The position numbers and the translations under genes are program-made. Below, one piece after another: positions 10,642-22,959 of a stretch of 64,000 nt of DNA. Position 1 is the stretch's first letter. Each line of letters begins with the position of its first letter. The DNA is from Pseudopyrenochaeta lycopersici (taxonomy: Eukaryota > Ascomycota > Dothideomycetes > Pleosporales > Pseudopyrenochaetaceae). The stretch lies in the NCBI GenBank assembly GCA_003313425.1, contig NHZP01000075.1, forward strand, positions 62,001 through 126,000, in the 5' to 3' direction. Below the pieces are notes generated by a model. It was not told where the DNA came from. It ran no database searches and saw only the letters and a program-made list of their open reading frames with translations.

Positions 10642-11217
10642 TATACTATACCTACTGGACGGCGGTTGGCATAGTGGTTCGAGAGATGGAGGGAAGGATG
10701 GATGATAGGGGGGAATGAGAGGGACTGTCTGTCGCTACTGAGAGAAAAGTACTGGTATCTATTGACGTTTAAAGTGATTGATGGATGGATGCATGTATAG
10801 ATTAAAATGTGTAGGTGGGGTAAATAGAGAACTAGGAAAAAAGGGCATTATTGTGTTTAGACTGGAATACTTAAGGCGCGGGCTATTCGGATGTGCAGTA
10901 TATAATGATGATGATGATGAATTCCTACTCGGTTTCAGCCGCGTTTTCTCCGCAGCTATGCCCGGTTGGCTGGCTTAGCTAACAGCCGACGCGGCACAGA
11001 CGTTAATCCGTGCCGCCCCACGTCACTCCCTAAACGAAGCCAGCTGTTCCCAGAGGCCTGCCGTTTCTCCCTCGACCGCTATCTACATTTGCCTTGTCCG
11101 CTCATCTAGATAATGGTTCTACTAACAGTATACTGTGCTTCTAGGCTCGTAGAGGCGCACTGCCTCGTGTTTTGCGGCTGCAATACCTACAGTCTCCCCC
11201 CAGCGCTTGGCTGTCGT
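10642..11217. other. Intergenic, no gene seen
   Basis: Downstream flank of the peptide gene with a short ATG/GAT trinucleotide run (about 10904-10921). No supported coding region. Confidence 0.45.
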
Positions 11218-11571
11218 CTACGCGTCTGTGATCCCACCTTGCCCAAGGATCTGCGTCTGCTCTATAAACTGGATGGCTTTGGTGGCTAGCTGTGGCTTGC
11301 TCAGGATGGCCCGGAGGTTGTGTCGTCCAGAGAGGTTGCCGAACACGCGGTTCCGGAGGTCCTTGTGTGTCCTGCAGTGAAGGAGGGCGTGAGCGACGGT
11401 TTGCCGCCTCTCCCCGCACCCGCAGCGGGAGCTGGTGACGCCTGGCACTTTTCGGCTGAAGAGAAAGTCGTTCAGCCCGATTTTCTCGGTGCGCAGCTGC
11501 ACCAGCAGCGCGCTCTGTCGTTTGTTGAGTCCCCCGAAACCAATTGCCACCTCTTCCGACGACTTACTCAA
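11218..11571 (-). pseudogene. Tad/LINE-type retrotransposon relic: C-terminal Cys/His region
   Basis: About 118 residues typical of the C-terminus of fungal LINE polyproteins: SALLVQLRTEKIGLNDFLF, then a Cys/His-rich segment (RCGCGERRQTVAHALLHC) and a tail ending at a natural stop. It is the part missing from the RNase H relic at 1693..2502 and is on the same strand, but 9 kb separates them, so they are independent fragments or a scattered copy. The upstream side is cut exactly where a Copia fragment begins (about 11572). Confidence 0.8.
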
Positions 11572-12550
11572 AGCTTGAAGATCATCCTCTGCACGAAATG
11601 TTCAAGGAAGCAGAACGAGAACACCTAAGGAGCCATGAACAAATGAAGTCCTAGGCTGAAGTGCCAATCACTCCCATCAAACGGAAAGGCCGCCAAATAT
11701 TAGACTGCATGTAGGTGTATACCTATAAATTGGACAAACACCATCGCCTTATTAAATGCAAAGCACGACTAGTCGTCTGTAGCGATCAGCAACGAAATAT
11801 CACATTACAGGACACATACGCAGCTACTTTAGCTAGCAGGTCTTTTTAAATGCTTATAGTAATCGCTGCCAAGTTTAACCTTGAACTTAAACAGTACGAC
11901 GTTACTAACGCATTCGCGCATGCAACACTAGATAGAGAAATCTATATAAGAATGCTACAAGGATACTAGAAGCCTAGAACAATCCTTAAGCTTAAAAAGG
12001 CACTTTACAGTCTTTAAATTTTACTGCTCTTATAGTAGAAAGAATTCGTCTTAACCCTTACTAAACTAGGCTTTAAATAAGTGCTATATAAGGCCTGCTG
12101 CATAATTAAGGATAGCATTATTATCTTCTTTTACGTTAATAATATTATCTTAGCCTATTACTAGAAGAAGGAGGTAGAAGCTTAATAAGCTATTAAGGCT
12201 CTTTAAGAAAGATACACTTTTACAGGTAGAGAGGACCTGTAATAGTTCCTCAGCGTTAAAGTTATTAGAGACTAAGAATAACGATTAATTTAACTCTCCT
12301 AGTTAGCCTATGCCGACAAAATTAGCAGACTTACAGATAGGAAAGATGTCTGACACGATACCCTAATAGCAAGCGTTAAACTCTAGCCACGCGAGGGATT
12401 AGCATTACTATCAGAAGTTAACAGATATTAGCGTAAGATTAGTTCCTTACTATTTACCGCCGTTATAACACGACTAGATATCGCCTTCGCAACATCGCGC
12501 CTTGCACGCTTCCTTGTTAACCCTAGTACAGAACACTAGGAGGCTGCTGA
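11572..12550 (+). pseudogene. Ty1/Copia pol relic, RT part (5'-truncated)
   Basis: Plus-strand Copia reverse transcriptase, frame still followable through RIP-type stops. It starts inside pol with a segment that precedes RT in this family (EDHPLHEMFKEAEREHLRSH) and continues through RKGRQILDCMWVYTYKLD, the AFAHATLDREIYIRM motif and a mutated YVNNI version of the YVDD box near 12135. LTR, gag and integrase are missing on the 5' side. The frame is cut by the Gypsy element at 12556 and resumes at 19088 after a target duplication. Confidence 0.85.
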
Positions 12551-12555
12551 CAGAG
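12551..12555. repeat. Target-site duplication, left (CAGAG)
   Basis: CAGAG directly before the 5' LTR; the same five bases follow the 3' LTR at 19088..19092. Removing the element and one copy restores the Copia reading frame (ADRVLLYLTA). Confidence 0.9.
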
Positions 12556-12950
12556 TGTTACGAACAGGAAGTGGGAAGGCGGCGGTTATGAGGATGAGGG
12601 AGGAGGCACGGACGACCAACGTGGAGACCGAGCCTCTGAACCAACCGATGACGCCAGGATCACGTGATCCCAGAAAACCCACGCCAAGACGGACTATGTC
12701 CTATGGGACGGAGACAAACCTAGAAATCCTAGAGGGGGCCTTATAGGAATCCCATAAGATAATCATGCATATAGACTCGCACAATGTGGCCCTATAGCAT
12801 ATTATGATCAACTTAAGACAATCTATAAGTATACTACTATCTAATACTTCTACCTTCGACCTAGCCTGCATATCTACAGAATACTCTAAAGATACTAACT
12901 AGTTAACACTAGTTACTTTATATTATAACTACTTAATTAGATCTTTAATA
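12556..12950 (+). repeat. 5' LTR, Gypsy family 1 copy A
   Basis: 395 bp, begins TGTTACGAACAGGAAGTGGG. The first 200 bp are GC-rich and little mutated; the rest is RIP-degraded. A 63-codon open frame inside it also occurs in the 3' LTR and in the copy at 44531..44930, but has no recognisable protein features. Confidence 0.9.
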
Positions 12951-15399
12951 TTTTAATTACCCTTAAGATAAGCAGCCCTAGCGAATACGTAGCTACCCCT
13001 GACTCTTTAACTGTAACTACTAAAGGTCGCCTAATTAGTAAACCTACTACGTTTAGTAGTAACAGATAACATCTAAAAGGATAGTTACTCTAACTTAATC
13101 TATACTTTTATCTCTATAAGGATATTGCTAAAAGTAATAAGGCACCTATCGCGATTACTTACCTTACAGGTAAGGCGCTAGACTAGGTTACGCTATAACT
13201 AGAATAATATATAGACTAGGAAGTTATTAACGCAGGTAACACAGAGATATTTAAAGATTAGGATAAGTTTAAAAAACATATCTAGTAAATCTTTAGAATG
13301 CAGGCTAAGAAAGTCGCAGTAGAACGACACATACAAGAACTTAAACAACACACCTCTGTTACTAACTATGCTAACAGATTTAAGCAGTATTCTACAATTA
13401 TTAGATAGGACGATAAGGCTCTTAAATAAATGTTCTAGTAAGGCCTAAAACTACAGGTTAGAGAGGAACTTATAAGAACAGGATGCATTATTAAGAACCT
13501 AAACAACCTAATTAATAACTGCGTAAGAATTAATAACAACTTATATAAACTAAACTAAGAACTATAAAGCTATAGAAAAGAAAGAATAAACTATATAGGT
13601 AAATAAAAAGGCTATATTTACTACCCTAGAAACACTTATACTACTAGTTACTACACTTCTAATAAACTAGAACTAATATATCTAGATAACGTTAATAAGA
13701 AGTAAGGGAATAGAAAGGTAGGAAACTAGAAGATAGATGCAGAGAAGTTAAAAGGAAATTACTATAATTATAGGAAGAAAGGATACTTTATAAAGAATTA
13801 TAGGTAAAAGAATAAGGTTACCTAACTTAAAGTTAATATAATTAAAAACTTTAATAACACCTAATTTAAGGACTAAGAGGTAGTTACTACACCTAACTAT
13901 AGTACTAGACCTTTATTACTACTATAGTAGGATAATAACTAAATTATAGGAACCTATAGACAGGTTCTCTTAAATACTTAGGAAATTAACTAGAATAATA
14001 AGGCTCTAGCGGAACTATATCTAGGGACCCTAGTTAACTAAGACTAACTACTACCTATAGAAAGTATTAAGGAAGCACAGGCACTAGATAATAAAATATA
14101 GAAAATATAGGGTATTGCAGTACTATAGAAAATACACAGCAGGAAATACGTATGCGCGTAATGCTAAGACTAGAAAATAAAGTGCAAACCCTTAAACTAG
14201 AATAATATATATTAGGAATGCGTAATAGAAAATATTAAGTATATTAGATTCTCTACAGAATAAGCTAAGCAGTAAATTAAATAGAAAGCTACGGCCTAAG
14301 TAGAGAAAGGATAAAGGCTCTTCTAGTATAATTACAACTAGAGAAACCTAAGGCACGGACTACTATTCTACCTCTGCTGTATATACGACTACTGCGACTA
14401 CTATTATACTATTAAGCTATAAGAAGAACACTTCCTAATACTAAAGGGAGCGTGTAAATAGTAATAGTATGACTGTTAACGGGACGATTGTATTAACTAC
14501 TTATAGGACAAATAAACGACGAATTACTTCCTAGGACATAACAACAAATATACAGTAAACTAAAACATTATTATAAATAAGCGATGCACTAATAAATTAT
14601 AGTAGACCTGTATGAATCTAGGATGTAAACGCTATAAGCTAGAAAAGGAAGTAAATAGTTTTAAGGAAAATTCTTTTTTAGACAGAAACCAGAGACTAAA
14701 CCTTCCTATAGCGAGAAGGCTAGAACTAGACAAGGGATTTATCTACGACTAGACAGCACTAACAAGTAGTGTTAGGCTATCTAACAAAAGGAAGAAAGTC
14801 TCTTCTAACTTAGAATAAAACTCTAAGGAAAGGAGCTAAAGGCACTAATAGATTCTAGATTATAAGCAAACTACATCTCTAAGACAGCTATATTAAAAGT
14901 AAGGCTACAACTTGTCTTAAAGAAAACACCCTACTAGGTAACAGTAGTAAACGGAAAATTAGGAGGGATAATAACCTATAAAGTTACTACTAGCCTCAGC
15001 CTAGCCTCTGAAACATACTAGGTTAGACTAGACGTCTTTAGGACGGCCGCCTACGATGTTATACTAGGACTACCTTAGTTAAGATACTGCAACCTAGTAA
15101 TTAACTAGACGAAATAAAGAGTGTCTGTACGTACAAAGGAAAACGTAAGAATGCCTACGTAATAGTCGCATACCTTAGTAGATAAGAAGACGATAATAAA
15201 TATTAAGCCTTCGTAAAAAACTAAGAAACAGCTACTGTGTTAGCAGCTAGCAAAGAACGCTAAGAAGAACAAGGAGTTAGTTACTCCTCCTAAAATCTTA
15301 GAAGAATATAAGGAATTTAGAGATATATTTACTAAAAAGGTAGGAAGAGAAGTACTACTAAAACACTAGGAATAGGACTATAAGATAGAACTTATAGAA

Positions 15400-16700
15400 G
15401 GTAAGCAGCCTAGGTTTGTACTAATATACCGCCTAAGCGATTACGAGCTAGGCGTCCTAAAGAAATATATTAATAAAAATTTAGTAAAGGGTTTTATCTA
15501 GAAATCTAAGTCCTTAGCAGGATATCCTATCCTATTCGCGCTAAAGAAGGATAGAGCGCTAAGGTTATATATTAACTACAGAAAGTTAAACAACATTACT
15601 AAAAAAAATTGCTACCCGCTACTTAATATATAAGAACTACGCGACAGATTAATAGGAGCTTAATACTTTACCGCGCTAGACCTAAGAGGAGCGTATAACC
15701 TTATTAGAATAAAAGAAGGAGAGGAATAGAAGACTGCCTTTAGAATAAGATACAGATATTATAAGTACATAGTAATACTCTTTAGCCTAACAAATGCACT
15801 AGTAACGTGTTAAGATTTAATTAATAACGTCTTAGCAGAATGTCTTGATATATATGCTATAGCCTACCTAGATAATATTTTAGTATACTTAAGGAACCTA
15901 GACGAATATTAGGACTATGTTAAGGAAGTACTACAACGACTGAGGGACTACTACCTAGAGTTAAAACTAGAAAAGTGCGAATTTTATAAGGAAGAAGTAG
16001 AATTCCTAGGATATATAGTTAGAAGATAAGAAGTACAGATTAGTAAATCTAAAATTAGGATAATCTAAGAATAGAAGACACTATAAATAGTTAAGAATAT
16101 TTAGTTATTCTTAGGATTTATTAACTTTAATTAATAATTTATTAAGGACTTTGCTAGGATTATAACACCCTTAATAAGACTAATAAAAAAAGAAGAGAAA
16201 TAGGACTAGAATAAAGAGCAGCAACGAGCCTTTAAAATGCTAAAAGAAGCCTGCATAGCTAAACTAGTACTTATATTATTTACTAGTAGATAACTACTAA
16301 GGATTAAAACAGATGCGTTAGATCTCGTAATTAGAGTAGTAGCCTTACAGAAAAAAGACGGTAAATAGCACCCTATAGCGTATTACTTACGAAAATTCTT
16401 ATAAATAGAAGAATAATATAATATCTATAACAAAGAACTTAAAGCTATTATTAATGTACTGCGATATTAGAGAGTATACGCGGAAAGTTGCTTAGAACTT
16501 ACTATTTACACAGACTACTAAAACCTAATATACTTTACTATAACTAAATAACTTAATTATAGATAAGTAAGATAGTTAGAACTTCTAGGATAGTATAAAT
16601 TTAAGATTATATACACACTAGGAAAAGAAAATAGGAGAGCAGACGCTCTAAGTAGAAGACACGATATAATAGGAAAGAAAACTAAAGTTTACATAGTAAT
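15400..16700 (+). pseudogene. Gypsy family 1 RT-RNase H region, RIP-inactivated
   Basis: Readable motifs include [20 protein letters not shown] (RT), YFTALDLRGAYNLIRI and AYLDNILVY, a mutated form of the YxDD-box region (D to N, a G-to-A change on this strand as RIP gives), then the RNase H-like IKTDALDLVIRVVAL and HPIAYYLRKF. There are stops every few dozen codons, all TAG or TAA at positions expected to be Gln or Trp. Confidence 0.85.
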
Positions 16701-18692
16701 CCTAAAAATAAATAAAGATAGAACTTTAGGACTGTCGCAAGAATACTACGTAATCTTAAAGATATAAGCAGAAGTCTCTAAGGACCTACATAGGATTATT
16801 ATCTAATAACACTATAACGACCTAATATATAGACACCTAGGAGTTATAAAAAACTATAGAACTTATCTAACGAAACTACTACATTAAGAATCTAAGACAG
16901 AAAGTAGAGACATATATTAAGAAATGTATACCCTGCTAATAAAATAAATATGCTACTTATACACCCTATAGTAAGTCGCAGGTAATTAAAATACCTACAA
17001 AGCTATAGGAAGACATAGTAATAGACTTTATTACAGACTTACCTAAGTCTGTAGATAAAGTAACTAGATATAAGTATAATATAATATATAACGTAGTATG
17101 CAGATGTATTAAATACGCGGAGTTTATACTGTTTAGAAAGAATTTTACAGCACTATAACTCGCGGAAATAATAAAGACTAAATATTCTAATACTACAGTA
17201 TACTAAAAACTATTATTAGTAATAGAGATAAGTTATTCATATCTAATTTCTGGTTAACCTTTGTAGCTAAGATAGGCACCTAAAGGAAACTATCTACAGC
17301 GTACTACCCAGAAACCGACGGATAAACAGAACGAACAAACAGAACCCTAAAACAATACCTACGGGCCTATTATAATAAATAATAGAATAACTAGGTATTA
17401 CTGTTACCTACAGCCTAAATCGCATTTAATAATAGTAAATCTAAAGTAACAGGCGAAACACTGTTTTACGCCTACCACGGGAAACACCTAAACCTATTTA
17501 AAAGAAACTTTCTAAATATTAAAGCAGAAGCCGCAGTTAAGACAGTAGGAGAACTGTAAATAACGCTAAAATAACTATAAGAAAGACTTAAGAAAAGATA
17601 AGGATAATAAATTTTATATGTTAATAAGAAAAGAAAAACAGCGCCTTAGCTAAAAAAGAGGGATAAGGTATATTTGCTTATAAAAAACCTACGCACGAAA
17701 CGACCTAATAAGGGATTAGACTACGTTAAAGTTAGACTGTTTTTAGTTAAGCAACGTAACAGACTAGTTACATATATATTAGAACTACCTAAAGACGCAA
17801 AAATCTACCTAAGGTTCTATATTAAGCTATTAGAACCTGCACACCTAATAATACTACTACAGAAGACTTTTAGGTACGAGACTAAGAAAGAAATAGAGTA
17901 CAAAGTTAAGAAAATCCTTAATAAGAGACGCTTAAAGATAACAGAAAACTAATACAGAGAAAGAGAGTACCTTATAAAATAGAAGGACTACCCTAACTTA
18001 GAGAATACATAAGAACCTAAGTTAAACCTAGGAAACTATAAGGAATAAATTAGTAAATACAACTGTAATAAAGAATAAGAAGACCTTAGGTATTAGAACT
18101 ACAACTAACCTAATCTAACAACGTAATTCCTAGAGGAAGAGGATTACCTTTAAGCTAGGATAGAGTAAAGACGCTCTAGTCTAAGGTAGAAGTACTAGGT
18201 ATTAGCCCTTATTTAAGAATATTAACCTTATAGTTAATATCCTTAATTACCTCTAACGCTTTAATCTCTTCCGCGATATAACTAGAATTATCTACTTATT
18301 ATTACTTATAACGCTGTAATAACTTCTGTTATTTACGAAGCTGATTCTTTTTTGCGCGAGCAGTAAGAAGGGCATTTAACGCCTTCTCTTCTGCGTTATT
18401 AGCCTCAGCTTCCTGCGCGTCTAACTAAGCTAATTCCTTATCTAAATAAGAAAAGTTTAGAACTAGTATATCTACTAGCTCGCACAACAACACCCTATTT
18501 TAATAATAATTTCTATACTTTTCTTTTAATAACGATATCCTATACTCTAACTTCTTTTTTAAGTAATACTTATAAGAAACTATAGTAACCTAACTAATAG
18601 CGTTTATATAATCTCTAATAGAATAACAATAGGCAGTACTATAAGAAGCTATAGGTTAGTTATAAGGATATAAGGACTAAAGGGGAGGATAG

Positions 18693-19087
18693 TGTTACGA
18701 ACAGGAAGTGGGAAGGCGGCAGTTATGAGGACGAGGGAGGAGGCACGGACGACCAACGTGGAGACCGAGCCTCTGAACCAACTAATACCGCTAGGATTAC
18801 GTAATCCTAGAAAACCTACGCTAAGACGGACTATGTCCTATGGGACGGAGACAAACCTAGAAATCCTAGAGGGGGCCTTATAGGAATCCTATGAGACAAT
18901 CATGTATATAGACTTGCACAATGTAGCCCTATAGCATATTGTGATCAACTTAAGATAATCTATAAGTATACTACTATCTAATACTTCTACCTTTAACCTG
19001 GCCTGCACATCTACAGAATACTCTAAAGATACTAACTAGTTAACACCAGTTGCTTTATATTGTAACTACTTGATTAGATCTTTAACA
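18693..19087 (+). repeat. 3' LTR, Gypsy family 1 copy A
   Basis: 395 bp, aligned end to end with the 5' LTR. Differences seen by eye are mostly C/T and G/A transitions, consistent with RIP rather than age alone. Ends TTTAACA followed by TSD CAGAG at 19088..19092. Confidence 0.9.
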
Positions 19088-19744
19088 CAGAGTCCTGCTC
19101 TACCTTACAGCAACAAAATTAAGAGCACTCTAATTAGGAGGAGGCGATAAGCTTAAAGTAGCTAGTAACGTATTATTTGCTAATAATATAGTTAATAGAA
19201 AGAGTTCGCAAGGTTATATAATTAAGCTATTTAGTGGTCTTGTTACCTAGAGAGTAAGTAAACAGGACACAGTTACTACCTTAATAACTAAAGCAGAACT
19301 GCTCGCACTCTCCTAAGTAGTAAAGGAAGCTATCTTTACCTCGCGACTTCTTAAGGAGCTCTAGATATTATTACTAGAGTCAACTATTACAATTTAATGC
19401 GATAATACATAGACAATTTAACTTGTTACGGAAGAGATTGCAAAACTTTAAACTAAACTTTAACATGTAGACATCTATAACTACTAGCTACGACAGGAAG
19501 TACTGCTTGGACGAATTTAAGTTAAATACGTAGAGTCCTCGCAAATAATAGCAGATAGACTTACTAAAGCGCTGCCCTTAAATAAATAGGAGAACTTTCT
19601 TAATTAATTAGGCTGGTAAACAAGAAACTGGCCTTAGTAAAAGAGTTAAAACTCGAAGACATATAGACTTAAATAGAGGATCTGACAATCGCATAAGATA
19701 TAGGTTTGCGGCAGCTTAGAAGATCACTCTAAGCTGAGGGGGTG
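19088..19744 (+). pseudogene. Ty1/Copia pol relic, RNase H end
   Basis: Continuation of the Copia frame interrupted at 12550: KLRALQLGGGDKL-like sequence, then KSSQGYIIKLFSGLV, TKAELLALSQVVKEAIF with Q read for TAG, and a tail with IADRLTKALPL, all typical of Copia RNase H. It ends just before a purine tract (GCTGAGGGGG) and the 3' LTR. Confidence 0.85.
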
Positions 19745-19962
19745 TGTCAGATTGTCAGAAACAAGGTGCGTGCCCCGAAAGAGTATGCTGTTAGATCTAC
19801 AGCACAGCAGCGAGGGTACGCGATACTGTATTGTAGTACAAAGCTCGGGTGTAACCACTTGGCGCACACACTCGATAAAAAAAGAGAAAAATAGAGAACA
19901 AGAATCAAGACAATCAATTCTCACCCATCCACTCTGACCAAAACATGCATTAAATTCTAACA
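19745..19962 (+). repeat. 3' LTR of the truncated Copia element
   Basis: Begins TGTCAGATTGTCAG after the polypurine tract and probably ends at ...TTCTAACA. The exact ends are uncertain because the 5' LTR is missing and no duplication can be compared. It is much less RIP-mutated than the Gypsy element nested upstream. Confidence 0.6.
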
Positions 19963-20752
19963 TCGTCGCAACATGGCTTTTGTTCATAGAGAAATGGTAA
20001 TGGCTAATCAGCAGATACGGCTTTCATGACTGTGTCTCAGCGTAGTAAGGTATCTGAGGGCTAACGCATGTCGAGGACAAACTATACTCCCGTCGGGTGA
20101 TCATGACGCTGTCTTACTGCTGTAAAGTTCGTCATGAGCAGGCAGGGGCGACCTCCTAAAAGCCTACTCCAGAACTGCACGACTTTAGATGTAACTAGAT
20201 ATAAACAGGCATGTTCAAAGTTCTCGAGTAACCAACTAACTTGACTGTTACGTACGGTCGGTCATCTCCCCACCACCACTATGTCTTGCCTTTCGACAGC
20301 CCAGCAGATAATCACCTGACACTGGAATAGCCCATCGAGCACGGTAGTGTTGCGCGTAATGCGCTGTAGTTCTTCAGCTTTTATTCCATTAACAGAGAGC
20401 ACCTCAACTGGTAGCGGAAGGTAGAGATATATAGATCTGTCAAGACAACTAGCGGTTGTGAATGCGTATGCTGGTATGTCTAGCTCGTGTACTTGAGGAA
20501 ACCTGGCTAGAAGTGCAGCACATAGTGGTCGTTTATATGCCGTCGCCAATAGTGAAAGGCTCTGGAGGGTAGCAGCGGATGGTGAGTGTTGCTTGCCAGA
20601 AAAGTGGTATCAGCCGCAGTTTACCTTGGGGTCCCCATACATGCCTCCCGGGTATCGGTCCAGAAGGTGTGGCAAAATTCATGTCACCAAGCATCCAACG
20701 ACATGCGATGACACAGGGGAGCATGGACGTGAAGTGTGAATGTAAACTGCGA
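19963..20752. other. Intergenic; weak minus-strand coding signal
   Basis: Minus-strand frames 20262..20549 (for example LLARFPQVHELDIPAYAFTT) and 20533..20838 look partly protein-like but could not be joined in phase by a convincing intron. They may be a gene cut by the transposon at 20755. No family recognised. Confidence 0.3.
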
Positions 20753-20785
20753 TACAGTGCCCCTCCAAAAGTTCTCACCGCACTA

Positions 20786-22904
20786 ACGTGTTCAACCACC
20801 GAACGCACGTCCCCACCGAACGCACGAAAATCGCCCATCCGGCCACCACAAACATGAGGTTATTGAGCCACGTAGAGTAGCTACTATCACAGGATTTCTT
20901 GGTGTTGCGATTATACTGTGCCAAAGAGTAGTTTTAGAATTTTATATTATGTAAGCAGCTTCTTAGGCAGCCGTATTGGGCGGCCGCGACGAGACTTGAG
21001 ATGAACCGGCTCTTCTACCTCTGCAGCCATTTCCTCTACAATAGTGACTTGGGTAGCCTTTGTAGCTTTGAGGCTTTGCCTCTTACTCTTTTTAGCATAT
21101 TGTATATCATTATAGAGTTGTTTTGTAAGCTCTTGCTCTATCTTTTTCTCCTCGCGAAGAGCGACTTTGGTAGCAGCGTCAGCAACCCGCTTCTCCTTCG
21201 CCGCAGCTGCCTTGAGACGACGCTCTTCAGCTAATAAAGCCTTGCTGACTTTCTTCTGCTCCTTAAGCTTCGCAGCCTCACTTTTTTGGTGTAGCTCCTC
21301 CTGTTCTACAAGGTCCTTTTGTTCTTGCCGCACCCGAGCTTCAGCCACCTTTGTAGGCGACTAGAAGACAGCTCCTCCGTTGTACTCAGCCGGAGCTTCA
21401 AGCAATAGAGCCTTGCCACGCTGCCTACGCTTCTTCTCATTGGCTAGAGCCTCCCTAAGGTGCTCGTTCTCATGTTGTAGTACTGCATTTTTCGCAGAGA
21501 TTGTGTGGATCGTTCGGCTAAGTTTCTTCGCGTTTGCGTCGTATATATCGTCGACAGCCTGCTTAAGTAAGCGCTCAATCTTTCGCCAGTCGCTTGCGCT
21601 TAGTATTGACGTTGAAGAGCCGCTTGAACTTGGCCTTGAAGCATCTGGTTTTGGTGTTGAGAATCGCTTGAGGATGACGTTAGCGTTAAGGGGAGCAATG
21701 CCTGTTGCTTCGAAGGCCTTTTGGATGAGCTTATCGTTGAAGCTAGTGGCCCAGGTAAGGTGGAAAAGTCGATAGAAGTCTCTTTTGGTGATGCTCGTAA
21801 GCCCTTGCGATCGCTCAAGGAAGCTGATGAGCTCAGCTTTGTACGCAGCTGCGAGTGGAGCAAACATGACGACGTCGAGCGGCTGCAGCGTGTGAGTACT
21901 GTGTGGAGGATATACCATTAGAAGGATCTTATTGGCGTCACAATAACTTATAAAATCCATAGTAACATGAGATCCATGGCCATCAAGGAGTAATAGGCGG
22001 TACGACGAGCGCGCTTTCGACTTTGTTTCGCGATCAAACACCTGCTGGAGCCATGCAAGTCCTATATCGTGGCTGGTCCATCCCGACGGTGAGCTTGTAA
22101 AAAAAGCTTTGTGTTGTACTGGGTCAAAGTCCTGCAACCAGGTGTCTTGGATGGCTCCCGATTGAGCCTGGTAGATGAGAGCAGGCGTAAGCACAGTGCC
22201 ATCGGCGCAGATGCAAGCTATAGTAGTAATCCACTCACGATTGCCATCCTGGATGATATGCTTAAGCTTTCCTTGCTCCCATGCCTCCCGGGAGAACACA
22301 CGCTTCATCTTTGATAGCATACCAATAAGGAAGCCCTTCTCATCCATATTGTATATATGCCGACTATCCACGTTGTATTGTTCGATTTTATGCCTTAGGA
22401 GCTCGAAGTAGAGGCTATACTTAAAGGCAGAGTCGGCCTTGAAGCGGTTGCGATCGAGGCCGGTGGCCCAGTGCGAGATGAGCTCGATGTTGTGGCGATT
22501 GGACGAAGCGATCAGCCCAATTTTTGCCTACGTCGTTCTTCGCAATCTGGCTTGCAAAATTACGTATCATCGGTCGGGATGGAGGCAGGCCGCGGGCTAC
22601 AAGCTCATGTATATATTTGGCAAGGTAGGATTCCTGCTCGTTGTTGAGCTTTCGACTGTTAGGTAGAAGAGTTGCACGAGCTTGTTGCACTCCTCTATGG
22701 CGCTTCGACAACGTAGACCGATTGCAGTCAAACTTTTGGGCATACATAGTATAATTGACTTTTTCTCCTAGTTCTAGCGATTCCAACGCATCAAGCGCAG
22801 CCTCAATACCTGCCATGGTTGTGGAGAAACAATTGCTTGAAGTTTGAGAAAAATTTGGTGGGGTGTGCGTTCGGTGGGGACGTGCGTCCGGTGGTTGAAC
22901 ACGT
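20786..22904 (-). mobile_element. Fot/pogo-type DNA transposon nested in the Tc1-like element
   Basis: 2119 bp. The ends are about 40-bp inverted repeats (20786..20825 and 22865..22904), starting ACGTGTTCAACCACCG with one visible mismatch, and both ends abut TA (20784..20785 and 22905..22906). The empty site would read CCGCAC-TA-GTGCGACG inside the left end of the Tc1-like element, about 30 bp from its tip. Encodes one damaged transposase on the minus strand. Confidence 0.92.
20947..22816 (-). pseudogene. Fot/pogo transposase (HTH, CENP-B-like, DDE_1), broken
   Basis: Minus-strand frame of about 620 codons with two lesions. The N-terminal part (22421..22816) has a psq-type helix-turn-helix (VNYTMYAQKFDCNRSTLSKR) and a CENP-B/Tc5-like binding domain (LNNEQESYLAKYIHELVARG). 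A single extra base near 22498-22500 shifts the frame. The DDE part (21361..22371) contains YNMDEKGFLIG (first Asp), LLLLDGHGSHVT (second Asp) and HTLQPLDVVMFAPL (third catalytic region), followed by a coiled-coil tail. An in-frame TAG at 21361..21363 separates the last 134 codons (Lys/Glu-rich coiled coil and a basic RRGRPIRLPKK end). Transposition would require a trans-acting relative. Confidence 0.92.
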
Positions 22905-22959
22905 TAGTGCGACGCGTTCCATCACAACAACACCATCTCAACTTTGAAGTACCATCACT

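Larger units (their letters stand above)
12556..19087 (+). mobile_element. Complete RIP-degraded Ty3/Gypsy element, family 1 (copy A)
   Basis: A 6532-bp element with two 395-bp LTRs (12556..12950 and 18693..19087), TG...CA ends (5' LTR end mutated to TA), a purine-rich tract before the 3' LTR (AAAGGGGAGGATAG) and TSD CAGAG. The internal plus strand still shows gag (about 13100-13570), protease and RT (about 15400-16050), RNase H (to about 16670), integrase (about 16800-17560) and a C-terminal chromodomain-like segment (about 17940-18030), so it belongs to the chromovirus branch. All frames are riddled with TAG/TAA from RIP. One residual open piece, 17674..17952, covers the end of integrase. 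It is non-functional. Confidence 0.93.

Noticed and set aside
12555..12746. 63-codon open frame in Gypsy family-1 LTRs (also 18692..18883 and 44740..44991 minus)
   Set aside because: Present in each LTR because the LTRs are copies; begins with non-ATG, basic and low-information, no conserved domain.
21380..22411. Several plus-strand frames of 60-130 codons
   Set aside because: Shadows of the Fot/pogo transposase on the minus strand.
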